From contig SCFE01000023.1 in NCBI GenBank assembly GCA_004352715.1, forward strand, positions 490,675-554,674: 64,000 nucleotides of DNA. The letters are read 5' to 3'. Of this stretch, positions 44,834-55,640 are shown one piece after another; within the stretch, counting starts at the first letter, position 1; each line of letters opens with the position of its first letter. The position numbers and the translations under genes were made by a program. The stretch is from Hofstenia miamia. Lineage: Eukaryota > Xenacoelomorpha > Acoela. The notes under the pieces were generated by a model. That model made no database searches. It was not told the DNA's origin and worked only from the letters and a program-made list of their open reading frames with translations.

Positions 44834-46339
44834 AACAGAATTGATAAGAATTTTGATGTGAATCATATACAAAGCAAATGATAGCCACAAGCAACTCTAA
44901 ACATAGAAAAGGGCTCTTCAAGAAATGACTTCAACTTTACTCTTACTACACAAATTTGTTTAGGAAAGTTGAGCAAAGAAATACAAGAACTATAGACTTT
45001 ATGCTAACTATAAAAAGATTCTTTGTTTAGTACAAGAAAATAAACGTAATTAAACTAGAGAATTACTTGATAATATTACATTTAGATACAATAAACATTA
45101 TCAATTGCGTCTCATAATTTTATAATCTGTAATAATTATCAGTTATTTAGGTAAATAGTGACAACTATATTCATTTAAATTATTTGAATTGCTTCAAAAA
45201 TTATAAGGTATATAAGATAAAACTATAAGGATCTTAACACTAAATGACTAGGAATATAGATATCCAAAATCTGAAAGCATCACATGGTAAAAAAGCATCC
45301 ATTTATCATTTACGTTCCAAAACTGTATCTAATTGAAGCAAGCTCGCCACGACCTCTGAGTTTGTGCACAACACTTTTGAATGAGTTTTGGTGGTAAATT
45401 TATATAAAAAGAAACAGTTAATTTTAGTTGTTACTTCCATGCGCTTTTTATCTTCTGATTACTTGAACATAAAGTATCGAGAGTGTGTAAGTCTTTTCTT
45501 AAAAATCGAAAGTTTCAATAAAAAGTAGGTAACCATTTCAAGTTCATCGTGTACAGCAATACACTTTAGTGACTATTTCCAACAGTACATTCGATCCCGT
45601 TCACTAAAAGATGTCTTCATGTTTCACGATTTCCAAATATCATAATGGCTTTGAAAAAAATTGTTTGAAAATATGAAAAAAACGATTTGTCATTTTAAGG
45701 GAACATTGGCAGTCTTAGGTTAGGCTAAAATCATTTTAATCTTTTCTTATAATTTTTAAAGTTAAAAATGCAGTGCTTTAATTTATCAGCTTCTTAACCA
45801 AAAATTATTAGGCTCCGTAAATATTTCATGTAGAATATGAAAAATTCAGCAAATATATTCCCTGCCTATTGTGAAGTTCTTGAAGAGGTCAGGTCACAGT
45901 CCCATTTTTCGCTTTGTAATGAAATTTTTTATTTTCTCTCTAAGGCATTGAAATATTTCAAATAAATATCCTGCAAACAACGTAATATCACATTCCTACG
46001 TTGAAAGTTAAAAACGTTGCACTAAGTGCTGGGCAAAGCATTTGTGTACACGTATATTTAATTAAATTATTATAACTATGACATCCTTATTATTATAAGA
46101 AAACAACTGGACTAGCAATTTTTATTTTTTTGTAGAATTTTCTAATAGAAATATAACTTTAGTAAAAATATATTTCACTTAGCACATTCAGTCTAAAAAA
46201 TGTTCGTACTACATACATGCACTATTTGTAAGAATAATTTCAAATCACTAATTTTTCAGAAATGGTAGCATAATTTTGTGAATGTAATTTTTCTTGGATT
46301 GTTTTTTGGGCAAAGCTTCCTTGTTCCCCTGTTCTAGAA
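44834..46339. other. AT-rich noncoding stretch
   Basis: After the end of the integrase-like remnant (about 45000) no coding or repeat structure is recognised. Confidence 0.45.
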
Positions 46340-46598
46340 CGCTTGGGCACATAGGCATAGCCATAACAAGGTGGGCGAAAGGGGCCATGGCCCCACAAAT
46401 TTGCAAAGTATGGATGCCGAAGATAAGCCTTTTGTTGAAACCATAATAAAATTTGTAGAAAATTATATCAGCTCTTATGAGTTTTTATGTCTATAGGCTT
46501 CTAAATCAGCTGGCAATGTCCTAAGAAACACTTTGTAGTCCCCTTGAACTCATTAAATAATTGCCACCCCCGCCCAATTTTTTCTGACTAAGCCACTG
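46340..46598. mobile_element. Possible old MITE
   Basis: The left end (cataggcatagccataa, then ggtgggcgaaagggg) and the reverse complement of the right end (cagtggcttagtcagaa, then attgggcggggg) follow the same motif order with several mismatches. Flanking 8-mers agree only in part. No coding sequence. A similar right-type end (aagccactgctt) occurs near 25770. Confidence 0.3.
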
Positions 46599-46758
46599 CT
46601 TAAACCTAAATATGGAATATAATATTAAATTGCAATTTTCATCAATAAATACTTAAAACGGTTTTTAGCCGGTCTGATTTTTTTAATTAACATGCATTTT
46701 ACTACTATTATGATTCGACCAGCAGGGCATTCTTTGTTAGTTAACCGAGGAATACCGC

Positions 46759-46971
46759 GCTTCATCATCAACAGAATTCTCATTGTGTAGTTCTGATGAG
46801 TGCTTCATTGTCAACAGAATTCTCATTCTGTAGTTCTGATGAGTGCTTCATCATCAACATAATTTTCATTCTGTAGTTCTGATGAGTGCTTCATCATCAA
46901 CAGAATTCTCATTGTGTAGTTCTGATGAGTGCTTCATTGTCAACAAATCTCATTGGTTAGTTCTGATGAGT
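46759..46971. repeat. 43-bp minisatellite, five units
   Basis: Units at 46759, 46802, 46845, 46888 and 46931 are 43, 43, 43, 43 and 41 bases long and follow gcttcatcatcaacagaatt...gttctgatgagt. Variants alternate between tcatca and ttgtca near the start. Units carry a short self-complementary gatgagtgcttcatc across each junction. A 75-codon frame through part of it repeats a Ser/Asp/Glu/Cys motif and is incidental. Confidence 0.9.
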
Positions 46972-47639
46972 GCTACTATGATAATTGATTCTTTTTCCTG
47001 GCTCCACATGCATAGAATTCTCTCTAAAACACGAAGAATATCCAGGAGTAAAAGGCATCATCATTCCTAAGGAGCAAATATTTTTCTCAGTATCAGGAGC
47101 ATAATGATATTTAAATTTTGATTAATCAAAGTACTTCAATCAAATTGTTTGCTTCATAATTTTTGAACATATAATCATTAAACTTTCCTTCTATACTCAC
47201 AAATTGCGTTTTGTGTGATTCTTAATTTAAGAAGCTGACCAGGTTCCATAGATATCTGGTGAACCAAATAATGTTAGCTTTTATGTTATTTCACCTCTAA
47301 GTACATGATCAATGCTTGTTTCTATTTTCAGTATTGCATTCTGTAGCTATTTGGTGCTTTCTTCCTAATATATTCAATGCACTTAAAGTAAATCCAAAGT
47401 TTACTTTTTGGTACATTGCGGTAAAAAATCTGAAAATCTTCAGATTTGAGAACTGGATTCTTCAGATCAACAAATATCTAAAAGTTTAATTTTTTTTGAA
47501 ATTGTCAAATGTTCAGGTAAGTTTTTTACCTATACCTCAATGCAAAAAAATAGTAACTGGAAAATCGTATATTACCAATGCGCTTAAATAAAGATGAAAA
47601 ATAAAATTCAGTAAGACAAACGTAAATGAACACACTACA
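46972..47639. other. Noncoding stretch
   Basis: No gene is recognised. It may include the 3' flank or one terminus of the Tc1-like pseudogene on the minus strand, but paired inverted ends were not identified. Confidence 0.4.
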
Positions 47640-47644
47640 TACAG

Positions 47645-48660
47645 GTAACTCAGTTTTCCACAAATGCTCCATTGCAGCACTCCAAACCTTCAGAAATTAA
47701 AAACATCAAATTTTTTCTTATTTCTGGGATTATCTCGTGCTCTGCATCTGGGACAAAATCGACCAATTCCAGTTTAGTTTTCAAGATATTCCAAAAGTTC
47801 TTTACTGAATTAATATCTGGGTAATTTGGCAGCCATTGCAAAATTTGGATGGAATGTTCCTAAAAAAACTAACAAGTTTGCCTTGATGTGTGAGGAGTCA
47901 CTTTATCATGCTCCAAAATCCACCCGTCTGGATAAACCAAGTTAGCATGCTCCGTAGTAAATTTGTGGACGATTTTCTAATATTTTTTACTCTTGATAGT
48001 CCTTTGCTCCAAAATTAAGAGGTAAAAACTTCGATGTGAGAGAGCACCCCAAACCGTGATTTTGGGGGAACTTTGAAAACGGCTTTCAAACTCTTTTCCC
48101 CCGCGGACTCCATAAATTCACTTTATTCCGCTAGGTATGGGTCACACATTCGTCAGCTAGGAAGACATCCTCAAATTAATAGCTTTTCCGACAGGAACCG
48201 AACTCGAAACGATCGTGCATGTGGATATCAGTAATTTGAGAGACCATTTTTCCCAGTCTTTTAGTAACGCCAGCAGTCGTTAGGATCATGTATGCATTTG
48301 ACTGGTCAAACTGGATCCCTGTCTTCTGAACAAAAACGTCTCATACTTTTTGTTGAAAATGCTGGATTTCTCAAGGCAAATTGGGTCGCTTTTTCTCGTT
48401 TCCAGTGATTTTTAGGGGTCGGCCCCTTCCGCATTCTCTTTGTAACGTCCCACGTTCTTCAAACTTTTTATTATTCCTACGAAAATGTCGGTCGTTCATT
48501 GCAGAACGTGGTCGAAAAAATTCACGGTCCTTTGACACGTGCTTGTACAGAAACTCAAATGTGTCTCCCTTTGACTGGTTCATTGCAGTTGTGCTAGGCA
48601 AAACTAACTGTTGACAGGTGCCTGACAGGTATTGTGTGTTGTAGCAATTGAATCTAGGGA
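47645..48660 (-). pseudogene. Tc1-like transposase, full-length but decayed
   Basis: Read on the minus strand: a helix-turn-helix region (FRRNNKKFEERGTLQRECGR then GRPLKITGNEKKR, about 48371-48500); KRLGKMVSQITDIHMHDR; the first catalytic region EDVFLADECVTH (about 48140); NKVNLWSPRGKEFE; ITVWGALSHRSF (about 48060); the second region WILEHDKVTPHTS (about 47900); and the third, LPNYPDINSVKNFWNILK (about 47800-47840). In Tc1 relatives the third region reads PDLNPIENxW; here the catalytic Glu position is Lys (SVKN). Several stops and frame changes occur. It would have been a cut-and-paste transposase acting at TA sites. The element's inverted ends were not identified. Confidence 0.65.
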
Positions 48661-49538
48661 CGTTTGTCTACCATTTTTGTTCTGAGAAATTTTCGGCTAA
48701 ATGCCTTGTTAAGGTATTATTCGTGTTTAAAAATCTACAAGCCGTAGCCATTTTTTGCAATGAGGAATAGGTCAGTATTCTCTTTTGATTTTTCCTTTCA
48801 CAAATTTTATATATTTCTTAACCTCAAACGCCTGGTGTCCTTTCATGCAAGAGAAATAGCCTCTTCCACATCTTTATCAATTTTCTCCAAATCTATTTTC
48901 AAATTTGGTAATCATGAGACATGGACACATTTAGTGCTGCTCGTAGTGTTGAAAATTTGTACTAAACTGTATCATTGCTATGTTTGAGCTGGTAAAATGT
49001 CCAGTAATCAGAATTTCGAAAACCCATCAGAGCAACAACTAATCTTACTTGTTTTGATTTTGAGATAGCTTGTCAAACCATTCTAAACCGCGACCCCTCA
49101 TTTGCCGCAACACAATGGAAAACTGAACATGCGCAATTTGGAAATTTATAACCGCAACAAGCGATATTTTGTGGTGTTTTTTTAGATTTGGTTATCTTTA
49201 TTGGTTATAGGCATTTAAATTCCTTTTCAAGAAGTCATAAAAATTTAAGAAATTCCTGAACCTTGTAAATAATATAAGACAATGGTTTGTAAAAGGAAAT
49301 TCAAAGCACACATAGCAACATCAAACTGCTTCTTGAGATACTAAAGTTCATTAAATATTTTACTATTTGTACTAATGTACTAATTTGTGTCGTTTTTTAG
49401 GAGCTTAATTAACCTTAATAAGAACATGCAGATATATTTCGACTTAAAAAGTCAGTCAGTTTTACAAATTATTCCCTCTAAATGTACTAGATTTTACAAT
49501 AATAACTATAATTTTTTAAATTTTAAGAAGTGGCGAGT
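48661..49538. other. Noncoding stretch
   Basis: Nothing recognised. A 75-codon plus-strand frame at 48760-48987 has no domain. Confidence 0.45.
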
Positions 49539-51420
49539 TTAATTTATAAATATAGTCTCTTTTGCCTTCAAACTTGATTGCAAGGATTTTATAAAAATAC
49601 TCTCAATAATTTTTAAATTACTTGATCTTGATGTCTGATGTAATATGTTTGTTTCAAAATTTAGTCCGCACTTAATTAGATGATAAGATATACTAGAATT
49701 TGTCTCATGTTCTTTAAATCTTCTTGATAATTGCCTAATAGAAAAACGAAAATAATCTTTGATAAATTATATTTGACTTATTAGTTTCATCAGTTGTAGA
49801 TTTTAATTGCAACTTCGTTCTTAGTTTATGATAGTTATATATATAAATCTAACCTTTTCTTTAATTACTGGTATTTTTCTGAGTTCTTTGATCATGTTTT
49901 CAGTGTGCAATACTCTATATTCGATCTTAAAACAATGTTCATAATTACTTTGATTGTTTTTTGATCTTTTGTTCTTACTTAAAATGTCTTCAAATAATTT
50001 CTTAATATATCGAGCTATGAAATTATTTGGATATTCATTCTTCTTCAATTCAATCTTAAGTTTTTCTATTTCTTGGTTAATTGTTCTATATGTGCTGCAA
50101 TTGTCAAATATTCGATGAATACATCCTTTAATTAATGATATTTTGTAATTTAAAGGCGTATTTGAGTTGTTGTTCAATAACAATCCTGTGTCTGTTGGTT
50201 TTTAATAGATTCCAGTTTCAAATTTGTTATCTTTCTAATTATTTGTACATTCAAAAAATGAAATTTGTTCTTAGTTTCAATCTCCTTTGTAAAGTGAATA
50301 TTCTTGTCAATTAATTTCAATTTTGTAAGTATGTCTTCTGATGTTTCTTCATCTTTTACTAATGCAAATATATCATCCACATAGCGTTGATAATAAATGA
50401 AGGGGATGTCTGATGTTGTAAATTTGTTCTCAATTGTAGTTAAATATATATTTGTAAGAGTAGAACTTAACGGATTTCCCATGGCTAAGCCATTTTTTGA
50501 CGATAAAATGTGTTATTAAAGTCCATTAAAGTATTCTTCGTTGCTAAAGTTAATAGTTCTTTTGTTGTGTTATACTCCAGATTGTAAATTTTTGTGTTTT
50601 TATTCTTAAGGAGTTCAATTGCAGCATCAATTGATTTTTCCAATGGTGTATAGACTCTTAATATCATATGAAACCATATAACCTTTTGTGTTTTGTTTTA
50701 TGATGTCATTAGCAAATTTTTTAGCATTAATGTTGATATTTGTTTCAGGTAATAAACTTACCATTTTGTTTATGGTTTCAGATAATTGTTTGTTAATACT
50801 TCCACGTGAGCTGGCAATCGGTCGCAATGGATATTCTGGCTTGTGAATTTTTGCTAAGCCATATAATTTTGAAGCATAACCACAATGATTTTGTATTCTC
50901 ATAAAATGTTTCAGATATCTTTTTTTAATTCTTCATTTTCAGTAATTTTGCATTAAATTTATTTTCAAAGCAAATTGCAGGTGAATTCTTTGTATTTGCG
51001 TGTAATTGAATTCTTTCAAATTCATCACCTTTTAAAATGTTCGTCATTTTTTTCTCATAGTCATCTCTTTTCATTATTGCGATTCCAATACCTTTATCAT
51101 ATGGGACAGCTTTTAAGTCATTTTTTCGTAAAAACTCTTGTAGTTTTTTAAATTCTTTATCCTATTTTATATTCTGTGGATTGTTTACATATTTATGCAT
51201 TATTCCTGTAAGAATTGAATGAGTGTTATTACTAAATTGATCTTTTTTAATCAAATAACTTGCTAGATCTTCAAATTCAGTAAATACATCAATTTTTTGA
51301 ATTTGGACGTGATGGTTTGCTTTGGACCATTTTCTAATACTTTCAAAATGTAATCAGGTATTACAACTGATTTTAATTTTTCACGTTTTGTTGTTAATTC
51401 TATAGTTTTTTTATGAAAAA
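49539..51420 (-). pseudogene. Penelope-like element: RT plus GIY-YIG remnant
   Basis: On the minus strand, from about 51420 downward: KSVVIPDYILKVLENGPK; then DLKAVPYDKGIGIAIMKRDD (the N-terminal PLE block); YGLAKIHKPEYPLRPIASS (about 50840); motif A as SYDIKSLYT; motif B as MGNPLSSTLTNIYL (about 50480); motif C as YQRYVDDIFAL (about 50385); KFHFLNVQI; NTPLNYKISLIKG and a Lys-rich segment; and the end of a GIY-YIG nuclease, RQLSRRFKEHETNSSISYHL, running to a stop at 49539-49541. The GIY-YIG start (the YIG core) is not visible, so part of that domain is lost. One-base frame changes occur near 50640, 50485 and 50180, and more stops upstream of 50930. The RT active site YVDD is preserved. PLEs copy themselves by target-primed reverse transcription; this copy is recently decayed. 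Confidence 0.75.
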
Positions 51421-52515
51421 TTTAAAAAATTATAATTATTATTGTAAAATCTAGATTAATGTACTAATTCTTGAAGGAATTTCTTGATTAATTAATAACA
51501 TGCTTTGAAATATAGCATCATAAATTTTATTTTTTTATTTAATAAGTTAATATTCAAATTATCAATAAAGCTTAAGGCCGTAGTACTTTTGTTTCGAGTT
51601 ATAACTATTTGAGAACAGTTTTTTGGCAATAAGAATTTTATATAATTTTTTCTCACATTACTAATAAGGTTAAGTATATTAGAGACAATCTAATGTGCTT
51701 AAGCATATTAGTAGGGACAATCTATCATACTTGTTTTGGTTTTGTAAAAATGTAAACAAGGTTTTTGATATTCATAAAAGTGTTTGAATTTTAATTGTTA
51801 ACTCTGTTTCACAATCAGTGAATAACGGTAGGCAGTTAAAAGACTTTCCTATCAAGCTTAATCAAATCTTTCAGAATTTCTACAAGTAATTTTGAATGTC
51901 GTTAAAGTAGTAGTGTTCTTAAAGTAATCATTAGTAATTCTAACTGACTAAAATTTAGAGTATAAAATTGAATACACATTAGTTGAGGATTATATAGGAT
52001 ATAGTGTGTGTGTAACTACTATGTAGAAAAACTTAAGAATTACAATTAAGTCATCAACTACACAATATGTAATACTAGTTGCTGGCATGCTAATATGGTC
52101 AATGCAACTAAGGCTAAACCTAAAAATCTACGACCTAAACGTATGTATATATTTTAGGTGTGCTCGTATATTTTGGAAGCACTATTGTACTGTGACCAAT
52201 ATTTATATTGCTAAATTTAGTACACAATATACGAGTATCGTAGTTTCCTCTTCTCCTTAAAATATGATTTTAATAAAAAACCTATGTTATCCTCATCAAA
52301 TTGTTTCCACTACAAAATTCACAAAGGATCAAATAAATTTATAACGTTCTTTGCGATTGCTAACGTGGGTAAATATAATTATTCTTTATTTTTGCTAAGG
52401 GTTATTGGTTTCATTAATTAAATATGTTATATCAATTTCGTGATGTTTAGTTGAAAACTATCATTTGGTTGGAAATAAATTTATAAGGAAATTTCATTTC
52501 GTAGGTGTTTGCTGA
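51421..52515. other. AT-rich noncoding stretch
   Basis: Possibly includes the 5' flank of the Penelope-like element. No terminal repeat or hammerhead-like core was found. Confidence 0.4.
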
Positions 52516-52523
52516 TCTGCAAT

Positions 52524-52752
52524 CAGGGGCGTCCGCAGAATTTTCTGACGGAGGGGACATTATCGTCATTACGCAATGTGGGGCTAAGCCTCACGAAAAT
52601 TTTTGAAAATAAAAAATGCATTTAACTATCCTAGATTTAAAATTTTTCAATTTTTTACGAAAAATTTTTTGATTTATCCAGTCAAAATCAAATTTGGAAA
52701 TCTGATGGGTGGGCGGACATTCCACCATGTCCCCCCCCTGTGTACGCCACTG
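52524..52752. mobile_element. hAT-type MITE with perfect 8-bp target duplication
   Basis: The ends are CAGGGGCGTCCGCAG (left) and, reverse complemented, CAGTGGCGTACACAG (right), matching at 12 of 15. The 8-mer tctgcaat flanks both sides (52516-52523 and 52753-52760). The 229-bp body has no coding capacity. CAG...CTG ends and an 8-bp duplication are the standard signature of hAT non-autonomous elements. Confidence 0.8.
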
Positions 52753-53038
52753 TCTGCAATAGATGATTGATTGTTATGATCTATTCTTGTTAACTTTCTT
52801 GAAGCAACATTATATTTTGCACGAACATTGAAATTAATTTAATATACAATTTTTGAAAGATTTTCAATCTTGATATTAGTTTTCATCCTTTTGTCTTAGT
52901 GTGTTCATTCTAAGTATAAATCCAAGTTCAAAATTTTTAATAACTATTACAAAATTTAAAGGGAACAATCTTGTATAAGGCCATTAAACAACAAATTTGA
53001 TCAATTCCACGCAAACATCAACCAGCCTCATAAAATTC
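52625..53038. repeat. Direct repeat copy 1, ending at a single N
   Basis: From about ctagatttaaaatttttcaa to ataaaattc this block is repeated at about 53305-53714 with no difference I could see. It covers the right part of the hAT MITE and following unique-looking DNA. The single N at 53039 suggests an unresolved assembly join. Confidence 0.85.
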
Positions 53039-53229
53039 NGAAAAGGGTAACTAACTTATTTCTGAAATCTAATAAGACAAGAAGTATAATCTATTTGCAA
53101 TACCATAGTTGTCTTAGAAAAATGTAATACATGTAGAGTGAACTGCTACTATCAATGCAAAATGTTACAATATGCTGAATTAGCGATTATTGATAAGAGA
53201 TTGCATTCTAATTAGATGCAAAGCCGTAC

Positions 53230-53714
53230 GCAGAATTTTCTGACGGGGGTACATCATCGTCATTACCAAATGAGGTAATAGACCCTCAAAAATGCATTTT
53301 ATGATCCTAGATTTAAAATTTTTCAATTTTTTACGAAAAATTTTTTGATTTATCCAGTCAAAATCAAATTTGGAAATCTGATGGGTGGGCGGACATTCCA
53401 CCATGTCCCCCCCCTGTGTACGCCACTGTCTGCAATAGATGATTGATTGTTATGATCTATTCTTGTTAACTTTCTTGAAGCAACATTATATTTTGCACGA
53501 ACATTGAAATTAATTTAATATACAATTTTTGAAAGATTTTCAATCTTGATATTAGTTTTCATCCTTTTGTCTTAGTGTGTTCATTCTAAGTATAAATCCA
53601 AGTTCAAAATTTTTAATAACTATTACAAAATTTAAAGGGAACAATCTTGTATAAGGCCATTAAACAACAAATTTGATCAATTCCACGCAAACATCAACCA
53701 GCCTCATAAAATTC
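53230..53714. repeat. Direct repeat copy 2, with a different MITE left part
   Basis: The right 410 bases equal copy 1, but the first 75 bases are a diverged version of the MITE left part (cgtacgcagaattttctgac present, perfect CAG end and tctgcaat duplication absent). This looks like an assembly switch between two MITE copies inside the repeat. Confidence 0.75.
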
Positions 53715-53760
53715 ATTATGCATAAGAGCAAATGAAAGTGGCAATATTTGCCTAAGCATA

Positions 53761-54829
53761 TATTAGTGTTGTTTAATAAATTGGAGTTATGTTGAAACAC
53801 GTTTTAATGTGTAACACCACACCAATTTGTAAAAATTTTTCAATGCTACATATTACTGAATTAGTTAATATTTTCAACTGTGTAGCGCCATAATCCGATG
53901 TCATTTGTTAAGCCCAATCAATTGAAAAATAAGAGCTGAAAGGATCTGTTTTTTCCATGTTCATAACATTAAATTTGTTTTTTTCCCGCGCAATAAAATT
54001 TTCATGTATTCATCAAGGTGACCATTGGGTCACTGTGTTTGAGTGTATCGGTGGATCATCGGGATTCTAAGAGTATTTAGCTGAGCCGGTAGTCTTGTAT
54101 TTAAGATTAACATACAAATCATCTGCTATTTGCTATCGCAATGCATATGCAAATTGGTCCAGTTTGAAATGGGTAATTCTGGCTCCCTTACTTACCTAGA
54201 AAATCGTAAAAAAATATGTAAGCTTCGAATCTGTTTGATAATAATTAAGATCAAATTTAATCGAAAAACTTTTTCATGACATGTTTTAACTCTTAGAGAG
54301 TCATCGGGTCGTGTCCAGGCGTCAATTAGTATTTGGATCATGTAGGTACTTCATATTTTTGTGCACAGGTACTTTGTGTATTTTACTTAATCCATGTTAA
54401 GAAAGAAAACATTTAAGAAAGAGATGACATTTACTTTTCCAGCAATGTAGGAAGCCTATGTTCGATCCATGAAAAATTTCTTTTCTTGCTCCATTGACCC
54501 GTACATCCGATACTGAAATGCTGTTACGCACTTTTCATCTTCAGCAAAATATGATTCCCCCACCGAAACAAATACATCCATTCTCTATGCTATGCAGGCA
54601 CTGCCTCTACTTCAGTGAATACAGGACTTATCCTACATAAGGTCAGCTGCATTCGACATATTCTTAATGGTAGGATTTCTTAAGTGCACAATGGTAAGCT
54701 TCCACTATTGCTAGCAAATTTTCTGTATCCCAAGAAACAACCTAGTGTAAGAAATTATTTGAAATTCCTATAAATATTCCCATTGCTAACATCCTATTTT
54801 ATTATTAACAATAGTAAAATGAATTGCAG
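53761..54829. other. Noncoding stretch
   Basis: No gene or clear repeat recognised. Confidence 0.45.
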
Positions 54830-54834
54830 AATTT

Positions 54835-54978
54835 GAGGAATTCAGTTAATGAGATATATCTTTAAAATTATATTCTGACATAACCAGTATATCATCGACA
54901 TATCGAGTACCTGTATAGAATGAAATTTTCTCATTATTCCGGAAATATCCATTCATTTTTCCAACTAATAGACATACA
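54835..54978 (-). pseudogene. Reverse transcriptase fragment with RYVDDIL
   Basis: On the minus strand a short frame reads YFRNNEKISFYTGTRYVDDI followed by L-V-M-S-E. The RYVDDI core is RT motif C, with the preceding Arg-Tyr typical of Penelope-like RTs, so it may be a second PLE remnant. Only about 40 residues are recognisable. It lies directly next to, but in a different frame from, the LINE-type RT fragment at 54982-55640. Confidence 0.4.
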
Positions 54979-54981
54979 TAT

Positions 54982-55640
54982 TTAAATAGACTTGAACAAA
55001 GAGAGTTTCACACCAATCATGGAATTAAATGGAATACTGCGGAAGAGTGAGGAATTAGCTCTACGAAGGCACAAGGACACATGATCAGACCAATTTAAGT
55101 TCGCAGCAAGTCGAACTCCAAGATGACTATGGTGAGGAGAAAAGTTCACAGGGAACGACAGATAAAAAGGGGGAGATACAGAAAAGGAAATGCCACATAT
55201 ATTGGTTGGGCTAAAATCAAGATAGTTAACGGAAGACCAAGTACCCAAGAGCTCAAGATCGGAGGTAACATTGAAGGCAAAAGAACTACCAAAGTTGAAA
55301 ATTTTAGTGTCATCGACATACAGTAGACAGGATCAGTTGAGGACAAGTTGAGGTAGGTCGTTGATAGCAACGAGGAGGAAGAGAACAGCAAACACAGAAC
55401 CTTGAGGAGCACCACTAGAGACAAGAGCAGAAGAAGAAATAGACGAGTTGATTTTGACACAATGACGACAATTTCTCAAGAAGAATAGAATGAGGGAGCC
55501 GATTAAAATCTTTAGAAATGCCAAGGAAGATAATGCAACCAGGGTCATTATGATCAGAGTGGAAATAGCAGTTTTCAACCAAAGTGAGCAAGCTAGTGAT
55601 GGACGACCTGGAAGGTTACCATGCTGAGAAGAGGTGAAGA
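54982..55640 (-). pseudogene. Non-LTR retrotransposon RT fragment
   Basis: Minus-strand pieces in changing frames: a motif A remnant (ISKDFNRLPHSIL, about 55500), motif B as VSSGAPQGSVFAVLFLLVAI (about 55385), motif C as CLLYVDDTKIFNF (about 55300, intact YVDD), and the thumb-like HLGVRLAANLNWSDHVS (about 55110). This is the order of a LINE RT; the lineage (Jockey/CR1/I group) is not decided. Ends of the element are not visible and several frame changes are present. Confidence 0.6.

Larger units (their letters stand above)
42420..45000 (+). pseudogene. Retroelement-like integrase zinc-binding remnant, split by piggyBac
   Basis: Just left of the piggyBac element the plus strand reads WELTEAGLCFVAGKHHNCIA, then PEYYKRDIARKFHERSH (about 42855-42985). 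This resembles the H2C2 zinc-binding region upstream of retroviral-type integrases in LTR retrotransposons (linker, I-P-x-x-x-R-x-x-I, H-x-x-x-H). After the piggyBac element the frame resumes poorly with NFDVNHIQSK and HRKGLF (44855-44930), where the Cys pair and integrase start would be expected. Many stops are present. Family assignment is tentative and no catalytic core is visible. Confidence 0.35.

Noticed and set aside
46790-46800. Hammerhead ribozyme core (ctgatgag) in the minisatellite
   Set aside because: The needed GAAA partner and stem order are absent; the motif is part of the tandem unit.
46759-46971. CRISPR-like array
   Set aside because: Units are contiguous without unique spacers, in animal nuclear DNA; it is a minisatellite.
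49780-49810. Hammerhead-like ctgatgaaac next to the Penelope-like element
   Set aside because: Too short for stem II between the two conserved boxes; it falls in the coding remnant.
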